From positions 27,049,905 to 27,113,904 of the forward strand of contig NC_061866.1 in the NCBI RefSeq assembly GCF_907164915.1: a stretch of 64,000 bases of DNA, in the 5' to 3' direction. Position numbers and translations under genes: made by a program. This DNA comes from Impatiens glandulifera (taxonomy: Eukaryota > Streptophyta > Magnoliopsida > Ericales > Balsaminaceae). Position 1 is the first letter of the stretch, and each line of letters opens with the position of its first letter. The notes below the pieces were generated by a model. The model was given only the letters and a program-made list of their open reading frames with translations. It was not told where the DNA came from and made no database searches. This document shows, piece after piece, positions 43,701 to 55,700 of this stretch.

Positions 43701-45494
43701 GTGGGTGTGTACTTTTTTCGAATTCCTCTTCTCAGCTTTCCTCTTCTTGGCCAACTTATCAGCATTCATCTTCTTGGCCAACTCATCAGCAATCCTCTGC
43801 TTGGACAAAATCGCCAGCCTCTCTCGCCTCTCATTCCTCTCATTCATCTTTCTTGTAATCTCATCATCACCCTCCTTCCTCTCCTTCCTCTCATTCTTCT
43901 TCATCTTCTCGTCATTCTTCCTCTTAGAGTTCATCAACTCATCATTCTTCCTCTTCGTCCTATTCTCATTATCAACATCATCATTCTTCCTCTTCGTCCT
44001 ATTCTCAACAAGTGCAAGATCATTATTCTTCCTCTTTGTCGTCCTCTTCTGAGTATCAATTGCAGCAGTACCTGCCTCTTCCTTTTCTTCTCCTCCACCA
44101 TTCTTTTGTTCATTTCTTTGCCCCAATAATGTAATTATAAGTTGTTGATTCTCCTTCATGAGCCTGATTTCACTTTTAATCTCATTCACATCCTTTTTAA
44201 TCTCATTCACAACATTTGTCAGCACACATCAAGTTTGGCAGTTAAGTCTTGAGACACTCGATTTGGTGCACAAGATGTAGATTTGTCTTCAGTTGGAATA
44301 GGAGTCGTCGCAGAAGGGATTGAATGAGAGGAGCTTTCTTGGCTAGTTTCATCACTAACTTCAGGGACCTTGGGACTAATATGTCTACTCTTCTTGGTCG
44401 GCGGTTTGGGAGTCCTTTCATGTTTTTCTTCTTCTTCAAAAACTTCAATCTTTCTCTTCCTCGTATCACATCCAAAGAATTCATCATAAATGTTGTCTGT
44501 CATATCTTCAAAGTCGTCCCCAGAGTACATCCGCTTCGCCTCCGCAGACTCATGAATTTTTCTTCGAATAGTGCACTCCTGGATGACTGTGGATACCTCA
44601 GGTCCGGTATAACTCCTAAAAGATTTATAGAGCACTATCCTTGGGCTTGTAAGATCATCTTCCAGTGTCTTTTCAGCAAAATTGGGGACGAATGTATCGA
44701 TAAGCTCATAGGTCCACACTTGGAATGCTAGTGCGAACCCATGTAAAGTATAAGCGACATCACATATGCCTTTCTTGTTCCAGTTTTTCTTCTTCGAGAG
44801 ATATAACCCACAGAGGTATTTGATATCTTTGTCAATACCCTGCAGGGTAGCTCTGAAGGACACCTTTCCCCATGGAAATTGGAGGAACATCTCCATGTCT
44901 TCCACCATGTGAAAGATTCTCAAACTTATCTTCCTCCTGTTATCAGATGCGAACAGATACTGGTAAATGAGAAATATGAGCCCCATCTTCCATGAATCCT
45001 CCTTATCAGAGCATCCGACGAAAATGTCTTCAAGCTCTTTCAGTCTAACATCCTTTTTACCCTTAAAATATTTGAGGACAAGGGGTGGACATTCTTCAAC
45101 CTCCTCCACCAAAGGAAATCTGCCAAAGTTGAGGCCTATCACCAATGCATAATCCTTCATGCCCCAGCAGACCTCCTTACCTTTGACCAAGAACCTTATC
45201 TCCTTCGAATTTGAACTGACTTTTTTGATAAGCATCTGATGGAGTATGGTTCCTGAAAATAATAATGTCGGGGCTTGGAATATAGACTTGAATTGGGTCT
45301 GTAAAGCCCTATCCAAAAGATCATGGTGAGTAAACTTCTCATTTATCTTTGCCAAGCTGGGACCAGTGGATTTCCATGAAACACGGCCATTAAAATCATT
45401 GAGAATGGTTTCTTTGGTGCCATCTGTAAAAACAGTCATTAAAATCATATACACAATGTTTGGTTGATCAAAAACAATAAAATCATATTAATAA

Positions 45495-45815
45495 TTGCAG
45501 CCACGCACCACCCACACGCCCCACGCCCAAGCCCCACGCCCAACCCCCACTTCCAACGCCCAACCCCCACGCCCAAGCCCCACGCCCCACGCCCCACGCC
45601 CCACGCCCAAGCCCCACGCCCCACGCCCAACCCCCACTCCCAACGCCCAACCCCCACGCCCAGACCCCACGCTCCACGCCCAACCCCCACGCCCCACGTC
45701 CAAGCCCTACGCCCCACACCCACGCCCCACGCCCAACCCCCACGCCTCACGCCCACCTTCCACGCCCCACGCCCAACCCCCACGCCCAATCCCTACGCCC
45801 TACACCCAACCCCAA
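45495..45815. repeat. CCCCACGCCCA array 6 of MULE-B
   Basis: Same word, now C-rich on the plus strand, just upstream of the DUF1985 exon and thus in the leader, intron 1 or promoter of the minus-strand gene. It is followed by CCCTAAAACCCT telomere-like sequence at 45825-45840. Confidence 0.95.
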
Positions 45816-46415
45816 ACCTAAACTAAAACCCTAAAACCCTGATGTTCACATGCAAAGCAAATATACCATTCTCAGCATTCATAATAATCAAAACATGCAA
45901 ACCAAATATTCACAAACCATTCACAAACATTTTCAGCATTTCAAACTATATCAATCTCAGCATTTAAAACAATAAACCTAAACTAAACTAAGATTACCTA
46001 AACAATAAACCTAAACAATAAACTTAAACTAACCTCAGATCGTCGGGCTAGAATCGTCCGAGGTTTGGCGATCGTCGAAGATGTTGGTTGGAAGTTCGGC
46101 TTGGCGATCGACGAAGAGGCTGGCTGGAAGGGTTGGGCTTCTTGGCGAACATCGGCGGAGTTTGGCGTCGGAGAAACGGAAGGGAAACGGAACCGGATGG
46201 AGGAGAAAGGGGGGAAGAAGAATGAGAGTGTAACGGTCGGGGGAAAGGGGAAGAAGAAAAGAAAAGGAAGAAAAAAAAGGGGGAAAAAAAAAGTAAAAAA
46301 GTTATTGAGGTTAAAATTGGAATTTTTTTTTAAAAAATGTTAAAAAACAAAAAATTTATTATGGAGGTTAAATATCAATTTTTTTTTTTTTTTTTATTAT
46401 ATTATCAAATTTCCC

Positions 46416-46741
46416 AAAGAAAGAAAGCGGGCCTTTTGGATGCTAAATAGAGAAAGGGGTGCCGCGCCATATTCTAGCTCCACAGGCGACGGAGCTTGCG
46501 ACCCTCTCTGAATCTCTGACTTCCAATTTGAATCTTTTCAATCCTCTGGGAAAACTGGGGGATTTTGCGGTTGCGACGAGCGATTGAAACAAGTGGAAGA
46601 AGCTAATTGTTGTGTCTATCATTCCTAGAGCTTCAGCTGCGAGTTTGTCTCTTCATCTCTCTCAACTAATCTAAGGCCCATTTACAGTTTTAATGGCTGA
46701 TAGAATGAGTACATAGCCAAACGAAGAAACCTCCTCTACCA
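46416..46741 (+). promoter_or_regulatory. Putative SECA2 promoter and 5' leader
   Basis: Only about 330 bases separate the right end of MULE-B from the SECA2 start codon. The sequence turns from AT-rich to balanced at 46430 and contains leader-like CT-rich parts (46495-46550, 46640-46665). No clear TATA box was seen. The proximity means that MULE-B borders or lies within the promoter. Confidence 0.45.
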
Positions 46742-49700
46742 ATGGTGATCGTTGTCTCCGCCTCCCCTTTGCCGAATCCAACCCACTCGATTTTACTCTC
46801 TTCTAACAAATTTTATCCTCATGCTAAGTTGCTCCACCGCAGTCCCTTTCAATCTCCCTCTTCCTTCTTTATATCTCATTCCTCTACTCGGTTTAGGCGC
46901 TGTCGGCTGGCTACCACACCTGTAGTTGCTTCCCTCAAGGTACAATCTTTCCTTATATTTTCCCATTTTTCGCCCATATTTCATACTGAAATCCTTTCTT
47001 CATTTGAACTTAATGCTTTAGGAGGATGTGGGTCGTGTAACTAAGACTTTCAGTGATATCACTAGTTTGAACTACTGGGTGGTTCGAGATTACTATCGAC
47101 TGGTGAGCTCTGTAAACGTTTTGGAGCCGGGGATTCAGCAATTGTCAGATGAAGAGGTTGGTTTGTGCATTTGGATTATTATTATGGGTTGGTTAATTTA
47201 CTGTTATTATTATTCCTTGTTTCTATTTGTCCTCTAGTTATCTGGAAAGACGAAGCAGTTTCGACAGCGGCTCAGACAAGGAGAAACAGTTGCAGATATT
47301 CAAGCCGGTTTGAACAGCAATCAGTTCTTGCAATTTTCAATCTTCAAGTTTTCTTGTCTGAAAGGAAATTTGTTGTTGTTTTGAGTTGTATACTATGTTC
47401 CTGTTAACAGATGCATTTGCTGTTGTACGTGAAGCTGCAAAAAGGAAGCTTGGAATGCGTCATTTTGATACTCAGGTCTGTTTCTCCCCCTCTTTCTTCT
47501 CCCGTTTTACTTAATGCCCCTTTTCATCTTTCAATATATTTTTTTTTCTTCTGAAATTGTGACTATAGATCATTGGTGGCGCTGTTCTTCATGACGGGTC
47601 TATTGCTGAAATGAAGACAGGGGAGGGTAAAACCTTGGTATCGACATTGGCCGCATATCTTAATGCCCTGACTGGTGAAGGTGTTCATGGTATGTTTTCA
47701 CTAAGGATGACTAATATGATATTATTTAATAATGAAAAAATAGGAATTTCCTTGTTTAAAAATTGTGTTCTCAGTTTTTTGTGTTTTCGGTGTGGAATGA
47801 TTTCCTCTTATCAATTTTATATTCTAGAGTAAAGCAAATAAAGCAAAAGCAATTCAGTATACCATGCTCCTTATCATGTAACAAAGGGTGTGTAATATGG
47901 ATAGATAAGTTCCTAAGATTTAGATAAAAATCTTCATCTTGTATCATAAGGAGTAGTTCCTAAACCATCACATGTTCATTTTCTATTTTTTTGTAATTTT
48001 AAATTGTATTAAATTGGAAGTCCTTTATTTACCAGCTCTCCTTTTTTTCTTCAAGATAGCTTTTTGTAAAAACACATTTTTTCAATCTTCCTTAACTCTT
48101 GTATCTAGTGTTGTTGTTTAATGTATATACTTCTCTGTGCACAGTGGTAACTGTCAATGACTACCTTGCTCAACGTGATGCTGAATGGATGGGTCGTGTT
48201 CACCGCTTCTTGGGTCTTTCTGTTGGTCTTATCCAAGTATGTTCAAATAACTTTTTGATAAAAAAAAATTATGGGCATATACTTGGAATGTGGTAGATAT
48301 GAGCACAACTTGCATTAGTTAGTCATGTGAGATATAAAGATTACAATTAGTAGTTTTGTATTTGTTAGCTTAATTTCAGTTAAATATAAATAATTAAGTG
48401 ATTTATATAATAGTTATCAAATAAATTTAATTCAAATAAGCACTTAATTATATAAATTAAGTGATAAGTTGTTTTATGAACACTGCCTAACTGATTGAAG
48501 TTCTTTGTTATGATTTTCCAAAATGCAGAAGGGGATGACAGCTGAGCAGAGGAGAATAAACTACAGATGTGATATTACTTATATGAACAATTCAGTAAGT
48601 TAATTACATTGGATTCTATATATTGGTTGTTATTTTGATATTCGTGCATTAACTGAACTTACAGTAATATTATTAACATTTTTTTTATATCTGCTTGGAT
48701 TTGATGGTGTGGAGTTGTTTCTGGTATACTCTTTTTTTCTTATTACTAGGAACTTGGTTTTGATTATCTCCGAGATAATCTTGCAGGAAGCACTGAACAA
48801 CTCGTGATGAGATGGTACTTATTCATTTTTTATGGTTGAAATTCTTCTACTATTTTTTTCTTGAAAATTATTGCTTGTTGTTTGGTCTCATAAAACAATG
48901 ATTACAAGCGTGAAAGAAAAAACAAACAAAGGAACTGAATTGCAGCTCACATGAAAGATATTTATTATTTTCTTGTCCTTTCTATCTGAAGTATTTTCAG
49001 TTTTTTTCATGGTCCCATTAAAGTATTGGTGTCTAAATATCATGACAGGCCAAAACCATTTCATTTTGCTATAGTTGATGAAGTTGATTCTGTGCTCATT
49101 GATGAAGGGAGAAATCCTCTATTGATAAGTGGTGAGGTATGTATCTCTAATGACTTTTCACGATTCAAGAACTCTATGGTAAATCTAAGGTAAATAGTAT
49201 CACAAGGAATGTAATATCAGTTTTTTAAGTGATTTTGACACTGCCTCAGGCAAGTGAAGATGCTGCCCGCTATCCTGTTGCTGCTAAAGTGGCAGAGTTG
49301 CTTAGAAAGGATATTGTATGTAGGCCACTTTTTTTTTCTGGATTTTTCATTGTGAAACAAGTATTCGGGTTCCTTTTTTTCCGTTGCAATAAGATGATAC
49401 AAATCTCATTCATTTACTTGAAATTGTATTATTAGCATTATAAGGTGGAACTGAAGGACAATTCAGTGGAGTTGACTGAGGAAGGAATTCTGTTGGCTGA
49501 GATGGCTTTAGAAACAAGTGACCTGTGGGATGAAAATGATCCTTGGGCTAGGTCAGCAATGACTCCCCTGTGTATTTTTTTACATTCTCCAAGAAAAAGT
49601 TCTATTGTTTGCAGAGACTATGTGCATTTCAATTTATTGTTATAAAAATTAATATTGTCTTCTTTTGAGCCTATATGGAAACTGCTATTCTGTCACAATC

Positions 49701-52700
49701 AATTTCACAATCACGATTCCATTAGAAAATTGATAAAGTTAAAATTGAAAGTGATTTTTTTTGTTTGGTATTAGATTTTTCTCTAGATCATGGTTTGGAT
49801 TTTAGTGTGTTTTTTGCTTCATTTGGCATACATAATTATTGTTTGGATCATGATCAAAATTTTCCAGATCATTGTGTTTTTGGCAAACATAATAATTGTA
49901 GATTTCTTTGTATCCACATGAATAACAAGCATACCAAATTATCCTTTGTGTTCATAGTTTATCCTGCTGAAAAGTTAAACCTCCATTTTATCATTATTGT
50001 AACCCTAACATTCATACTTCAGTATTGGTATCATCAATATACCATCTCATTGACTCTCCTACAGATATTGCTAGTGTTTAGAGGATATAACTAATTAGTA
50101 CACGTTGGAAGAACTCAATTTCAGTTTCGATAAAGTTGCCTTTGCAGCCATCACACTCTTTTAACTTTTTCCATTCGAGTTTTATGAATTGCATCAGAAT
50201 ATTGCAGATTTGTTATGAATGCTCTGAAAGCTAAGGAATTTTATCGCCGAGATGTTCAGTATATGGTTAGGAATGGGAAGGCTCTAATAATCAATGAGGT
50301 AATAATTTAAAAGCATATGCATACAATATGAATATACATAATGATGATTCTAAGTTCTTTCAATCCAATAAGGAAATAGCTGATAGCTTTATTCATTCTT
50401 GACATCTATCAATGCATTTACTTTCCGTAAAGTAGGTCATGAAATCCCTTGGTCCATTGGCTCCATATAGAAACATTTATTGCTTTTGTTGTTGGATCTG
50501 TTTTAAGTTAACAAAAACCGTTTGAAATTAAATTAGTTAGAGACAGATTAATTTTTTTAATTTTTTTTGTATATGGAAACAAATCTAGATATAAAAACTG
50601 TAGAAAAATAAAGAAAAGAGAGAATATTTTATTGTTTTGTGTTTTTGTTGTCGTTCTTACATAAGACTGTCTAGTGCTTAAATAGTAAGATTACATTTGC
50701 AGAAAAGGAAATAATTAAATAGTAAAATCATGTAATTGATAATCAACGGCCAATTAGCAAATCAATTAGTCTAATTGATTGATTTACAAATCAATTAGTC
50801 TAATTGATTGATTTGCTAATGATTTTCTCAATACTCCATTCTTGGAATTATTTTTCTTCCAGAATAATTCTACACTCCCCCTCAACTTGCCACATACTTT
50901 CTCGAGTCGGCTTGGTGAGTATGTCAACCACCTGATTGCGAGATGTAACGTAGAGGAGTGTAATAGAGCCTTGGCAGAGATTGACGAGGGTGTTGCCGAT
51001 GAATTGTTGATGACATTCTTTCAATTTGACTGATTCAAAAATCATGATTCACTTAGTTAGAGGCTTGGCTCTTGGCTCTTGGCTCTTGGCTCTTGGCTCT
51101 TGGCTCTTGGCTCTTGGCTCTTGGCTCTTGGCTCTTGGCTCTTGGCTCTTGGCTCTTGGCTCTTGGCTCTTGGCTCTTGGCACTTGGCACTTGGCACTTG
51201 GCACTTGGTACTTGGCACTTGGCACTTGGCACTTGGCACTTGGCTCTTGGCTCTTGGCTCTTGGCTCAGCTCTTGAAGTGAAAAGTGATAATTTTTTAAC
51301 ATATGAAATGTTGGAAGAAATCTGTCGAGACATGAAGACGATGCTTGCCAAAAAAAAGGAGAAAAATTAAATCTGTCGAGACACGAAGACGATGCTCGAT
51401 ACAGATTCGACTAAACTATAAAAATAAAAACGCACTGGGATTTTTGATAAATAATTTTAGAGAAATATGAGATTATAGAATTATTTGAGTTCTCCTCCAA
51501 TGGCTATTTCCACAATTGGAGGAGACAGCGGAAAATTGTGAGTCGGTTTCTTCAAGATGAAAAAACCCGCTCTGATACCATGTAGAAAAATAAAGAAGAG
51601 ATAGAATATTTTATTGCTTTGTGTTTTTGTTGTCGTTCTTACATAAGACTGTCTAGTGTTTAAATAGTAAGATTACATTTGCAGAAAAGGAAATAATTAA
51701 ATAGTAAAATCATGTAATTGATAATCAACGGCCAATTAGCAAATCAATTAGTCTAATTGATTGATTTACAAATCAATTAGTCTAATTAATTGATTTGCTA
51801 ATGATTTTCTCAATACTCCATTCTTGGAATTATTTTTCTTCCAGAATAATTCTACAAAAACATTAAGTGCATTCATATCCAATCATAAATTATAAGTCTC
51901 TTTGAATATTTGAAAAAAGCAATTCAGCTTATAGATGATGGGGTTTAAGCACCATCATTTCAAAATGTCCTACAAGACTTTTATCTTAATAGCAATATGT
52001 ATGTTTGTATGACTAAGGCAATAGTAACACAAAAATCATGTGTAGTTAACCGGTAGAGTTGAAGAGAAAAGGAGATGGTCCGAAGGGATTCACCAAGCTA
52101 TTGAGGCAAAGGAAGGTCTCAAGATCCAGGTATTCCTAGATTATTCTCTTTCTTTGTCGCAAAGTCGTCCATTCCTTTTTAAATCTTTCACCTCGACTCT
52201 TATATTCTTATAGGCCGACTCTGTAGTTGTGGCACAAATCACGTATCAATCACTATTCAAGCTGTACCCTAAGTTGTCAGGGATGACTGGCACAGCAAAA
52301 ACTGAAGTAAAGACTTAATTTTCTATTCTATTTATTTTTTCAAATTTTTACAAAGCATTGTTGCTTTTGAGTTAAAGTGCTGGTGCACTTTCAAATTATT
52401 ACTTTTGGCAGGAGAAGGAGTTTCTGAAAATGTTTCAAGTGCCTGTTATTGAGGTTCCAACAAATCTGCCAAATATTCGAAAAGATTTGCCTATCCTAGC
52501 TTTTGCGGTAGTGATATTGTTATATGTGCCTCTTGTTTATTTATTGCGCATACTTTTTCTCTCTACTGAGTGATGGTAATTAACTTGTTGTGTGCTCTGG
52601 TTTAGACTGCACGAGGAAAATGGGAACATGTGCGTGAAGAAGTTGAATCCATGTTTAGACAAGGTCGTCCTGTTTTGGTTGGTACAACAAGGTACTACTA

Positions 52701-55700
52701 GCTGCTTTCTTTGTAGTCCTCATGTGATATTTTCTTTCCTTTAGATGTAGCAAACCAAGAAGGTGAGAAATCAGTCTATAGTTGTTTGATACTATATATA
52801 TTTTTATTAATAAATATATGAAAAGTGATTTGGAAGATTTTATGACAGGCATTCTTGTTCTTTATCCCTAAACAAAGATGTATGTAAAGGATGCTGAGGC
52901 ACCAAACAAAAGCTTACATCAGTTTTTTTTTTTATTTTGTTGAAACCAGGGTTTTTTCCCTGGAGAAGGAAATTTCATCATTTAGTATAAACCAGGTTAA
53001 GGGGATATAAAACAACATCCTAGCTTGCAAAAGACTAGAGACAGAGAACTACCAAAGGAGAAACCTATAGGCTATACCTATTTCTACAAGTTATACCAGT
53101 TCTATATCAAAATAGATGAACAAGGTCAGCAATACAAAAGCTTTAGAGGGGGTTCTTTAATGATAATGTAGAATGCTCCATCCCTAATTTCCTTTCCAAC
53201 TAGAGAGCCCACATCATGCTAAGGTTGAGAGTTTCCATACACCTTGTATGGAAGAACCCGCATAATGAAGAAATCAATAAAATTTCCAGACAGAGGGCCA
53301 TCCTGCTGGAATAAAAGAGTAATTCATGGAGAAAAGTATTAGGTTTATTTTTGTTAAATGAAGTGTTATGGTTGTGTATGTTAATTATTGTTTCTATATC
53401 AATGACAAAGTGAAAATCTTTTTTGTTAATCGACAGTAAACTCGGAAAGTTGCATCTACCATGGAAAATAAATATAGCAAGTTATGACATTGTTTGTCAT
53501 AAATTAATCAAAATACATCATAAAATAAACATCATCAAAAGGGAAGAAATCCTAACAAGAACTCAAAGTTCTAAATTAGAGGAGCTAAAGTCAACATGGA
53601 GCTTAACTTTCTTAGTGCATGCTTTGACTTTGGTCTTCCCTCATAGTTCACGCCACTATGGAACATGTGAGTCTGTCTTTCAAGCCTTGATTTTGTTTTC
53701 TTCGTTTGTTTCTTCTCAACGCTCCTGACCACATCCTCAAAATCTTCTTCTAACAGATGTCGCTTCATCAATAGCTTTCTCATGACGGCATTCTACTAAC
53801 TGTACTAATCTCTGTGGTACTAATCTGACATGAGTTCTCCTAAAACAATGACGGAGCCAAGTAACTATCCATCGGTACAACAACAAGACAATCAGATCCA
53901 CTCCCAAACCATTTCCTCAAGGAATAAAAATCACCTCTCTTACTTCTACCAACATAGAGAATTTGAGAGTTTACCATAAATTCCATCAGCCATGTGCTTG
54001 TAGCAACATCTCAATTATCCAAAGCAATTCCTCCATGGAAAGCTTTAGTCTACGCATCAAGCTTATGGTGTTATTAACACGTTCCTCCAACATAACATCG
54101 TCGTTAATGAGAACAAAGGCAAAGCGTTTAGAACCCACATGGAAAATAACCATGTTCCTATATCATGTTTTCACTGTTGCAGATAATTACTAGTTACAGA
54201 TGCCTCTTAATTTATTTTGTTACTGCATTGCCATCCCATTTTCCCAGGAGAACTTTGGATTCCCATTATTCATTTATTTGTTTTCCTTCTTTTTCTTTTA
54301 TTTATTTTCTCATTCTTGATTAACTTTGGATACACAGTAGTAATACAACAACAGGACACTTGGTCCCTCTCTCTCGTCTTCTTGACTTACTTCACACAGC
54401 TTATTGGTGCATGGCTTATATTTAGATTATCACCTCTTGATGCAGTGTTGAGAATTCTGAATATTTATCCCGCTTACTAAGAGAACGAAAGATCCCTCAC
54501 AATGTTCTAAATGCGAGGCCCAGGGTTAGTTATTGTGGCATATAAAAACGTTTCTATACTATTGAGTTCTATAGAAGTTCATATATGGAGGTTGATTTTA
54601 TCTGCATCTTTACCAGTATGCTGCTAGGGAAGCTGAGATTGTTGCCCAGGCAGGGAGAAAATTTGCCATTACCATTTCTACTAATATGGCTGGCAGAGGC
54701 ACAGATATAATTCTAGGAGGGAACCCAAAGGTCAGTTTATCCTATTTATATAATATGTTAAATTATCATTGCACCTGAACTTAAGCTAGCAATAAGGGTA
54801 TGGCCCCACAACAGCATCTGTATTACACTTTGGCTGATGGTCTATAGCTATGATAGAATGTTGTAATTTTGACCTAAAACCTTCAACTAAGGCCACAATA
54901 TAACAAACATACTTCTTTAGTTTCTGTATGGACAAGAAGATGTTTGATACTACATCCTGGCCCATTTTCAATAGTAAACATGCCTGATATTTCAACAAGC
55001 TTTCCTTTTGTTTGTCTTCACATTGGGTTCTAACTTTTAAGCTCAATTGCTTTAGATGCTTGCAAGAGAAGTTATAGAAGATAGCTTGCTGTTACATTTG
55101 ACAAATGAAACTCCTGAAGCTGAAGTTGAAGGGGAGCTCCTTGTAGGAAAGGTGATTAATTTGGCCATGGCTAGACTTATCAAATGATGATTTTGGTGTC
55201 TTATGAATTGCATGCTTTAGGTGCTCTCAAAGATAAAGGTTGGACCATCTTCATTGGCTTTGCTAGCTAAGGCTGCCTTGATGAGTAAGTAAGCTTGCTT
55301 CACATTTTCATAATATTGAATTAACATTTTATTGAGTTCTTTTCTTTTTCTTCTAGAATTTTTTGCCTCCAATTACGTTAACTATTTCCCCTTAGATATG
55401 GATATTAACTTCTAAGGAATTTCTCCATTTTAAATAAAACAATGCAGGTAAGTATGTCTGCAAGGCTGAAGGCAAGAAGTGGACATATGAAGAAGCCAAA
55501 TCTATTCTTTCCGAGTCTGTGGAAATGGGTCAGTCGAAAGATTTGCAAGAGCTTGAGCAACTTCTTAATGAACAGGCAGAGATGTACCCTCTTGGACCAT
55601 CAATTGCTCTTAGTTATATCTCAGTCCTAAAGGATTGTGAAGAACACTGTTTAAATGAAGGGTTGGAAGTAAAAAACCTTGGGGGCCTGCATGTGGTTGG

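Larger units (their letters stand above)
41292..45440 (-). pseudogene. DUF1985-coiled coil-C48 protease gene of MULE-B, VANC-like
   Basis: Minus-strand exons: a DUF1985 exon (about 45440-44230, open for about 400 codons: FNGRVSWKS, ILHQMLIKKV, ALVIGLNFGRFP, MFLQFPWGKVSF, LHGFALAFQVWTYE), a coiled-coil segment in another frame (44225-43710, NEIKKDVNEIKSEIRLMKEN), small Glu-rich exons at about 43360-43205 and 43130-42665, a further exon about 42600-42190 (...VNPLLRIDEEKMKELKKWL), and a C48 protease exon (41890-41292) with His (KHWVLCK), Asp (YVYDCE) and Cys (SGDCGVFTIMH). Introns between them hold the GGGCGTGGGG arrays. Frameshifts near 44225, 42460 and 41570-41600 inactivate it. The DUF1985 exon starts after a TTTTTACAG acceptor, so a first exon may lie beyond array 6. 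Confidence 0.82.
37176..46415. mobile_element. Autonomous-type MULE (MULE-B), 9.24 kb, more decayed
   Basis: Inverted ends match over about 150 bp (left GAGAAATTTGATAATATAAC; right, read inward, GGGAAATTTGATAATATAAT; then TTTTTAACATTTTTTT and TCCAATTTTA shared). A target duplication is not detectable (TGAAAAATT against AAAGAAAGA), consistent with an older insertion. Gene order equals MULE-A: transposase (+, 38454-40624), then a convergent DUF1985/C48 gene (-, about 45440-41292). Six arrays of a GGGCGTGGGG/CCCACGCCCAA word occupy its non-coding parts. MULE-A sits immediately beside its left end. Confidence 0.85.

Noticed and set aside
51060..51268. Repetitive Leu-Gly-Ser-Trp or Ala-Lys-Ser-Gln protein
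   Set aside because: A 7-bp repeat is open in all frames on both strands. It lies inside a deleted retroelement within an intron.
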